DNA of 11,449 bases from an uncultured Saprospiraceae bacterium (GTDB taxonomy: Bacteria > Bacteroidota > Bacteroidia > Chitinophagales > Saprospiraceae): the NCBI GenBank assembly GCA_938039305.1, contig CALHUZ010000327.1:1-11449 (forward strand), written 5' to 3'. The notes beneath the pieces were generated by a model. That model was not told the origin of the DNA and searched no databases. It saw only the letters and a list, made by a program, of their open reading frames with translations. The translations under genes were made by a program, and so were the position numbers. Within the stretch, counting starts at the first letter, position 1. Every line of letters begins with the position of its first letter. This document shows positions 6,870-11,449 of this stretch, one piece after another.

Positions 6870-6901
6870 GAGCTGATAAAAACATAAGTTTAGTATACTT
6901 T

Positions 6902-6939
6902 AAAGCGGTGATGCAAACAGTTGTGTCACCGCTTTTCTT
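6902..6939 (+). terminator. Strong intrinsic terminator after the phasin-like operon
   Basis: AAAGCGGTGA (6902-6911) and TCACCGCTTT (6926-6935) form a perfect 10-base stem around a 14-base loop that can add a few inner pairs; the right arm runs into TTTTCTTA. It lies 32 bases after the stop codon of the 97-residue gene. Confidence 0.88.
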
Positions 6940-6948
6940 ATTAATTTG
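6921..6948 (+). promoter_or_regulatory. Possible Bacteroidota-type promoter (TTG - 17 - TTAATTTG)
   Basis: TTG at 6921-6923 and TTAATTTG at 6941-6948 are 17 bases apart and approach the Bacteroidota consensus (TTTG near -33, TAnnTTTG near -7), with one mismatch in the -7 element. Transcription would begin near 6953-6955, at the edge of the first hairpin downstream. The -33 part sits inside the preceding terminator loop. Confidence 0.35.
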
Positions 6949-6952
6949 AGCC

Positions 6953-7090
6953 ACAATACATAAGCCGGATAGGCATTTCGGAACTTATGTATGACAATTA
7001 GCATTTATATTATTGACCATACAGAGTGTAAGTGAATAATTAATTGTCTTATATAATGTATGGTTAGTGGTAGCAAACTGCTACTTTTAT
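6953..7090 (+). ncRNA. Candidate structured RNA or hydrolase leader
   Basis: The stretch contains a hairpin with perfect 9-base arms ATACATAAG (6956-6964) and CTTATGTAT (6984-6992), plus inner CCG/CGG pairing. Two interleaved 8-base inverted repeats follow: GACAATTA (6993-7000) with TAATTGTC (7041-7048), and ACCATACA (7016-7023) with TGTATGGT (7057-7064). Interleaving means they could form a pseudoknot or exclude each other. A terminator-like hairpin closes the stretch at 7070-7084. It lies between one operon's terminator and the next gene and encodes no protein. It may be a free small RNA or a 5' leader with an attenuator. No known riboswitch class is recognised, and 8-base arms in AT-rich DNA can arise by chance. 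Confidence 0.3.
7070..7090 (+). terminator. Terminator-like hairpin upstream of the hydrolase gene
   Basis: GTAGCA (7070-7075) and TGCTAC (7079-7084) form a perfect 6-base stem with a 3-base loop, directly followed by TTTTAT. The position, 66 bases before the hydrolase start, fits either the end of a small RNA or an attenuator in the leader. The stem is short, so efficiency is uncertain. Confidence 0.45.
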
Positions 7091-7155
7091 ATTGTCTTTA
7101 TCATCTGGGTCAAGTCTTATAAAAACCCTGATGTGAAGACAAAAAGTCTTAATCT

Positions 7156-7950
7156 ATGGTAGAAACAGAAGATATATCTTCTAGTGGGATAAAGAAGCCG
7201 TCATTGTTTTGGTTGGCAACCGAAGGGCATAGAGCACTCTTTGAGTTTGGGACATTTTTCCCTTACAAACTCTTCAGTAAAAACAGCAAAAGTGGTGATG
7301 GACACCCAGTTTTAGTATTGCCAGGTTTCATGGCTACAGATGTTTCAACTTCTCCGCTCAGGACATTCATAAAAAAAATAGGATATACTTCATATGGATG
7401 GGGTGCAGGTCGCAACTATGCCAATGAAGTCTATCTCGATATGCTACTTGAAAAAGTAGAGGACATCTTCCTCACTCATCGAACAAAAGTTAGCATCATC
7501 GGCTGGAGCTTGGGAGGTGTATTTGCCAGGGAAATAGGAAAACGCAAACCCAATCTCATCCGCCAAATTATAACACTTGGATCTCCATTCGCAGGAGTGA
7601 CAGAGCCTAACAACGCGATGTGGCTCTATGAGCTCTTGACAGATGGCAGAGGAACTGAAGATGTAGATCCAGAACTCTTAAGAGGCATCCCAGATCCTGC
7701 CCCAGTTCCTACAACTGCTATATATAGCAAAGAAGATGGAGTAGTCCCATGGGAGACTTGCATGGAAGCTATAGAAGATGATCTTCATCAAAATATACAA
7801 GTAAGAGGAAGTCACCTTGGCCTTGGAGTCAACCCATCAGTCATGGAGATTATAAAAGATCGCCTTCAACTTGATGAATCTAACTGGGAGCCTTTCGCAC
7901 CAGCGAATAAAATAGAGGATAAGCTATTCTATCCTTCTTTGTCACTTTAG
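7156..7950 (+). CDS. Alpha/beta-hydrolase fold protein, probable lipase/esterase
   Basis: 264 residues. The core fold starts at VLVLPGF (oxyanion loop, 52-58). The nucleophile elbow is GWSLGG (S118), the likely acid is D194 in SKEDG, and the base is H220 in GSHLGLG, so the triad is complete. Residues 12-47 before the core look like a helical amphipathic extension that could touch a lipid surface; there is no signal peptide. The nucleophile is serine, not the cysteine of PHA synthases, so it is not PhaC. Hydrolases of this type are often found beside wax ester synthase/diacylglycerol acyltransferase genes, as here, which suggests hydrolysis or remodelling of storage lipid; substrate is inference. 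A five-base stem (AAGAC 7136-7140, GTCTT 7146-7150) ends just before the start codon and may affect translation. Confidence 0.8.
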   Translation: MVETEDISSSGIKKPSLFWLATEGHRALFEFGTFFPYKLFSKNSKSGDGHPVLVLPGFMATDVSTSPLRTFIKKIGYTSYGWGAGRNYANEVYLDMLLEKVEDIFLTHRTKVSIIGWSLGGVFAREIGKRKPNLIRQIITLGSPFAGVTEPNNAMWLYELLTDGRGTEDVDPELLRGIPDPAPVPTTAIYSKEDGVVPWETCMEAIEDDLHQNIQVRGSHLGLGVNPSVMEIIKDRLQLDESNWEPFAPANKIEDKLFYPSLSL

Positions 7951-8042
7951 ATTGCTGAAATAATTATGGTCTTAAGTACCTCTGTCGGCGTGTGATATTT
8001 TAGACGTTTCTGAGGTTTAATATGTTTTATAAGTTCTTTTAA

Positions 8043-8170
8043 GTAAGACGAATCACTGTCCATCAAAGTCGATAGCAACTTCCGATACTTAAGTACTTAG
8101 GAACTTAAGCACACAAGGACGAAAAGAATTCAGATTTGCACGATCATCATAAACCCATAAATCGTCTTAC
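8043..8170. repeat. Distant 9-base inverted repeat framing the WS/DGAT upstream region
   Basis: GTAAGACGA (8043-8051) and TCGTCTTAC (8162-8170) are perfect inverse complements 110 bases apart. They frame the CTTAAG cluster in the 273-base gap 7951-8223. The gap shows no gene, no convincing terminator for the hydrolase and no clear promoter, though one for the acyltransferase may lie there. Confidence 0.3.
8086..8110. repeat. Three tandem 8-base ACTTARG units with palindromic cores
   Basis: ACTTAAGT (8087-8094), ACTTAGGA (8095-8102) and ACTTAAGC (8103-8110) follow head to tail; the first lies in the perfect 10-base palindrome TACTTAAGTA (8086-8095). The 9-base CTTAAGTAC recurs at 7971-7979 and CTTAAG again at 8210-8215, just before the acyltransferase start. 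Four CTTAAG sites in one 273-base gap suggest a repeated operator. Confidence 0.4.
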
Positions 8171-8223
8171 ACCAATTAAACCCGTTAAACGTGTTATATT
8201 GCAATAGAGCTTAAGACATCCTT

Positions 8224-10044
8224 ATGATAGATAAACTACTCAACCCGTTAGACAACAAAAATATCACACCTATCAGTGGAGTGGATGCAGCTTTTTTATA
8301 TGCGGAGACCGAGACTAGTCCAATGCATGTAGGTAGTGTCATCGTTATTGAAGGGTCACTAAAATTTGAAACTTTTAGAGAAGTCCTATTATCAAGGATC
8401 CATCAGATGCCAACACTTCGGAAGAGGCTTATGTTTGTTCCTATGAGTTTGGATTATCCATATTGGGTTGATGATCCTAACTTTAATATTGATCTACATC
8501 TCCAACACATAGCACTGCCTAAACCTGGTGCATGGAAACAACTCAGAGACTTAGCATCCAGCGTGTTTAGTGAACCGCTCGATCGATCTCGGCCACTGTG
8601 GTCATTTATATTTGTCGAAGGTCTTGACAATATCCCTCAAGTACCCAAAGGCTCTGTTGCTATCATTTCCAAGATACACCACGTCGCCATAGATGGCATG
8701 GCTGGTGCCGGTATGATGAGCTTGATTTTTGACATGTTTCCAAAAGCAAAAAAGCTGCCAGCTCCCAAACCATACAAACCGAAAAAGCTACCTAATGAGA
8801 TAGAACTTATAATGAAGAGTGCAGTAGACTTCGCTAAGAATCCGCTAAAACTGCCAACAATCGTAGGCAATGGAATCGCAGCATCGATTAAGACAGGTAT
8901 GCTCACTCGAACACAAAGCATAGATCTACCTACTGCTCCATTCTCAGCACCTGCAACGCCACTGAATGGCATCATCTCAGCACAACGTAAGTGGAATACT
9001 GCGATGCTTGACTTAAAGCGGGTCATAGCACTTAAGAGGATCATGGGTACCACGCTCAATGATGTCATCTTAGCCATATGTGCAGGAGCGCTAAGAAAGT
9101 ATCTCAGTGATAAAGATCAACTTCCCAAGCAACCGCTTGTCGCAATGGTACCAATTTCTACACGTACTGGAACTGACGAAAGCAATACAGGAAATAAAAT
9201 CTCTGCGATGCTGGTTCAGCTTGCTACTCATATAGTAGATCCAGTCGAGAGATTAGAAAAAATACATGAGAACACAACGCTTGGCAAAACCTATCAAGAT
9301 GCAGCAGGTGCAAAAACACTTTCTAATCTTGCCGAAGCAGTTCCCTTTGGTGTAGCGAATCTTGCATCAAGGATGTACAGTAGATTCAACATATCTAAAA
9401 TGCACAAGCCAGTTTTCAATGTAGTGATCACAAACGTCCCTGGACCTTCTATTCCTATTTACCTACAAGGTCATAAAATGCAAACGGTGATGGGTATGGC
9501 CCCGATCATCGATGGTATGGGATTGATCATCACAGTGCTGAGTTATGACGGACACATCACCATCAGCCCAACTTCAGATGCTAAGTCGATGCCTGACATA
9601 GACGTTTTCGCAAAGTACCTTTTAGAATCTGCAAACTATCTTGAAAAACATGTCTTAGCCTATCAAGGAAAAAAGAAAACCAAGAAGGCAAAAATTGAAA
9701 AACCTAAGTCCGATAAATTCATCAGTCATATAAAAAAATACCTAAAGGATAATCCAAAATTCCTAAAACCAAATGCTGGATTGTATCAGATTAATGTCAC
9801 CGGCAAGGCTACTAACGCATGGCAACTTAATCTTAATAAACCTCCTGGATCAATTAGAAAAGGAACGATGGCTAATCCAGATGTGACACTTACTGTCGAT
9901 GACGAACATCTCTTGAAAATCGGTACAGGGCAGTTAGAATTTCAAACTGCTTTTATCCAAGGTAGATTGAAAATAAAAGGTGAAATGAAGCAAGCAATGA
10001 AGCTTGCTAAAATCTTGTCTTTGATACCAAAGATGAAGGCTTAA
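8224..10044 (+). CDS. Wax ester synthase/diacylglycerol acyltransferase with C-terminal SCP2 domain
   Basis: 606 residues, about 140 longer than a usual WS/DGAT (about 460). Residues 15-475 are the acyltransferase: SGVDAAFLYAE at the N-terminus, SRPLW (122-126), the active-site HHVAIDG (152-158) of the HHxxxDG type, LNDVILAICAGAL (278-290), VPISTR (309-314), GN at 323-324, and ITNVPGP (402-408). It joins an acyl-CoA to a fatty alcohol or diacylglycerol, making wax ester or triacylglycerol at the membrane or lipid-body surface. A lysine-rich linker (482-497) leads to residues 498-606, which match an SCP2-type sterol/lipid carrier domain (NPDVTLTVDDEHL, then the FIQGRLKIKGE turn and a final helix). 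The fusion is continuous, with no stop or frame change. SCP2 could supply or hold the hydrophobic acyl substrate. The family call is firm; the choice between wax ester and triacylglycerol is open, and there is no clear ribosome site. Confidence 0.9.
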   Translation: MIDKLLNPLDNKNITPISGVDAAFLYAETETSPMHVGSVIVIEGSLKFETFREVLLSRIHQMPTLRKRLMFVPMSLDYPYWVDDPNFNIDLHLQHIALPKPGAWKQLRDLASSVFSEPLDRSRPLWSFIFVEGLDNIPQVPKGSVAIISKIHHVAIDGMAGAGMMSLIFDMFPKAKKLPAPKPYKPKKLPNEIELIMKSAVDFAKNPLKLPTIVGNGIAASIKTGMLTRTQSIDLPTAPFSAPATPLNGIISAQRKWNTAMLDLKRVIALKRIMGTTLNDVILAICAGALRKYLSDKDQLPKQPLVAMVPISTRTGTDESNTGNKISAMLVQLATHIVDPVERLEKIHENTTLGKTYQDAAGAKTLSNLAEAVPFGVANLASRMYSRFNISKMHKPVFNVVITNVPGPSIPIYLQGHKMQTVMGMAPIIDGMGLIITVLSYDGHITISPTSDAKSMPDIDVFAKYLLESANYLEKHVLAYQGKKKTKKAKIEKPKSDKFISHIKKYLKDNPKFLKPNAGLYQINVTGKATNAWQLNLNKPPGSIRKGTMANPDVTLTVDDEHLLKIGTGQLEFQTAFIQGRLKIKGEMKQAMKLAKILSLIPKMKA

Positions 10045-10191
10045 TTTTTCAGCCAAACAAGTTTAGCTGTCCCGACACTTCAAATCAAATTCTACTTTAA
10101 TCTAAATAATTATCAGCAGGCCAGCGAAATGAGATCTGAAGTTATAAACAAAAGTTAACGAACTTAGTAGTAAAACAATCGGAGATCTAAA

Positions 10192-11449
10192 CTACTTCAC
10201 AGACTTCAAAGGCAACGCCTTGACCTCTTGCCCCAATTCTTTCAGGTACATATTTCTAATCTGTTCGATTTTCTTATCTAACGTTCTTTTACTCCAGCCA
10301 TCTGTTGAGATAGGTGGCAGTATTACCACTTCGACTTGACCCGGTTGCAACATAGCAGCCCCCTTTGCCATGATATCATGAGCGTTCTTGATAACCATAG
10401 GAACTACGGGCACACCTGCCTCCATAGCCAAGTGAAAAGCTCCTTTTTTAAATGAGCCAAGATTATAATCTTTACTGCGAGTACCTTCTGGGGCTATGGC
10501 TATAGACGTACCTGATCTTAGTGCATCCACAGCAGGCTTCATGGCTTCTATAGCTTTGTCTTTATTCTTTCGATCTATGAATATGACTCCAGCAGCTTTA
10601 AAGAATGGGCCAATGGGAGACATTTCTAACTCTTTCTTTGCAATGGCTACAGTATCTTTTTTCAAGAGCTTGGCCATAATCAAAAAGTCCGCATTGCTCT
10701 GATGATTAAACAAGAACACTGCAGGTCTCTGAGACCATATATGTTCTTCGCCTTTCACAACGACATTCATACCCGCTATCTTTGTACCGATATCTCCGAG
10801 TGTCCCGATCATCGAGTTCACTCCATCTCTCCATGACATACTGGAAGCCCCAGACAAGGCTCCTATCATCGCCGCAGGTATGATACTACCAAAAGCTAAG
10901 AATGTCCTTGCGACATTAGAAACGACTGGTCGGTTCTCATCATTGAATCTATATACTGGCCAGTTATTTTGGTATGCTATAGATGATAATTCTTTATCAG
11001 GATTCACTGGCCTTGGATGACCTACGATTTCTAAAAGAGGAAGATCCTCTGCACTATCTGTATAAAAATAACTCTTTTCAAGATCTAAATTATGCTGATG
11101 AGCCAAGTCTTTAGCTGCTAAGGACTTACCCTCTCCCCAACAAGCCGGCTCGACAATCTCTCCTGTGAATTTTCCATTCTTTACTTCCATCCGAGTACAC
11201 ATCACATGCTCCACTCCTAAGTCCCTCGCGATCGGATTGACTTGATAAGGAGTGGCTGCGGAGATGATGGCTACAGTATGTCCTTTTGCTAAGTGAGCAT
11301 CTACTAGTGCTCTGGATTCTGGATATATCTCTTGGGCCAAATGCTTATAATAAACCTCTTCTCCTACTTCTATAAAGACTTGTTCATTCGTTCCTTTAAC
11401 ACCTTTCGCACTGATCGCTGCTAAACCTGCAAAGTTTTTATTGCCAATG
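10192..11449 (-). CDS. HAD-IB phosphatase / 1-acylglycerol-3-phosphate acyltransferase (PlsC) fusion, N-terminus missing
   Basis: The frame is open from the right edge to TAG 10192-10194: 418 visible residues, start outside the window. A TTG at 11340 is internal, since the frame continues upstream with sensible sequence. The HAD-IB part shows the motif II serine in IISAAT (S63), GEGKS with the motif III lysine (K108), and motif IV TDSAED (D131, D135); the motif I DxD lies outside. A hydrophobic segment (about 179-200) links to the PlsC part: NHQSNAD (H249, D254, the HX4D catalytic pair), FIDR (R293), PEGTRS (E321-R324) and VPVVPM. PlsC makes phosphatidic acid from lysophosphatidic acid; the HAD part may remove a phosphate, from phosphatidic or lysophosphatidic acid or another phosphoester. 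Similar fusions occur beside WS/DGAT genes in mycobacteria. It is convergent with the WS/DGAT gene and could supply its diacylglycerol. No terminator is clear in the 147 bases between. Confidence 0.88.
   Translation of the reverse strand, partial: IGNKNFAGLAAISAKGVKGTNEQVFIEVGEEVYYKHLAQEIYPESRALVDAHLAKGHTVAIISAATPYQVNPIARDLGVEHVMCTRMEVKNGKFTGEIVEPACWGEGKSLAAKDLAHQHNLDLEKSYFYTDSAEDLPLLEIVGHPRPVNPDKELSSIAYQNNWPVYRFNDENRPVVSNVARTFLAFGSIIPAAMIGALSGASSMSWRDGVNSMIGTLGDIGTKIAGMNVVVKGEEHIWSQRPAVFLFNHQSNADFLIMAKLLKKDTVAIAKKELEMSPIGPFFKAAGVIFIDRKNKDKAIEAMKPAVDALRSGTSIAIAPEGTRSKDYNLGSFKKGAFHLAMEAGVPVVPMVIKNAHDIMAKGAAMLQPGQVEVVILPPISTDGWSKRTLDKKIEQIRNMYLKELGQEVKALPLKSVK

Noticed and set aside
1394..6890. 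Identical 13-base AAAAACATAAGTT after two stop codons (1394-1406, 6878-6890)
   Set aside because: A rough estimate for an 11-kb AT-rich window gives a few such 13-base matches by chance.
7156..7950. PHA synthase (PhaC) next to phasin-like genes
   Set aside because: The nucleophile elbow is GWSLGG with serine, not the cysteine box of PhaC, and the protein is far shorter than PhaC.
8637..9077. 146-codon minus-strand frame inside the WS/DGAT gene
   Set aside because: It lies opposite conserved acyltransferase motifs including HHVAIDG; a shadow of the real gene.
10050..10069. Hairpin CAGCcAAAC/GTTTaGCTG after the WS/DGAT gene, as a convergent terminator
   Set aside because: The stem has an internal mismatch, the loop is too tight, and no T-run follows on either strand.
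11338..11340. Start of the HAD/PlsC fusion at 11340
   Set aside because: The codon is TTG and the frame stays open with plausible sequence to the window edge; the HAD motif I has not yet appeared, so the gene is cut by the edge.

Overview
The window looks like chromosomal DNA of a member of the Bacteroidota, possibly a Saprospiraceae-like organism. The evidence is moderate: an AT-rich genome, weak ribosome binding sites, the order arginine decarboxylase / agmatinase / deoxyhypusine-synthase-like, and a short acidic protein of a kind I recall from Bacteroidota. No tRNA, rRNA, CRISPR array or insertion sequence is visible.

Region 1 (1-1387) holds the end of a GshB-like ATP-grasp ligase, overlapped by a zinc-dependent M14 deacylase of the succinylglutamate desuccinylase/aspartoacylase family. 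Together they look like a ligase/hydrolase pair acting on an amide bond; the substrate is unknown. Region 2 (1586-5421) is a tight polyamine operon. A class III PLP decarboxylase (arginine decarboxylase type) would make agmatine, and a ureohydrolase (agmatinase type) would make putrescine. A deoxyhypusine-synthase-fold protein with its catalytic lysine kept most likely makes homospermidine, because bacteria lack the eIF5A target. Two short genes follow: a lysine-rich 51-residue protein and a 114-residue protein with a very acidic tail.

Region 3 (5422-5802) is a 381-base gap with palindromes, a short tandem repeat and one doubtful minus-strand reading frame. Region 4 (5803-6939) carries two phasin-like genes that share a sequence motif and end at a strong intrinsic terminator. 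The first has a histone-like basic linker and a helix-hairpin-helix end, so it resembles granule-to-DNA tethers in layout. Region 5 (6940-7155) is a leader or small-RNA candidate with interleaved inverted repeats and a second terminator-like hairpin.

Region 6 (7156-11449) is a neutral-lipid block: an alpha/beta hydrolase, a wax ester synthase/diacylglycerol acyltransferase fused to a C-terminal SCP2 lipid-binding domain, and, convergent with them, a HAD-IB phosphatase/PlsC acyltransferase fusion that runs off the right edge. Read together, regions 4 to 6 suggest synthesis, coating, mobilisation and perhaps nucleoid attachment of storage-lipid bodies. That joint role is inference; the individual enzyme families are well supported by motifs.
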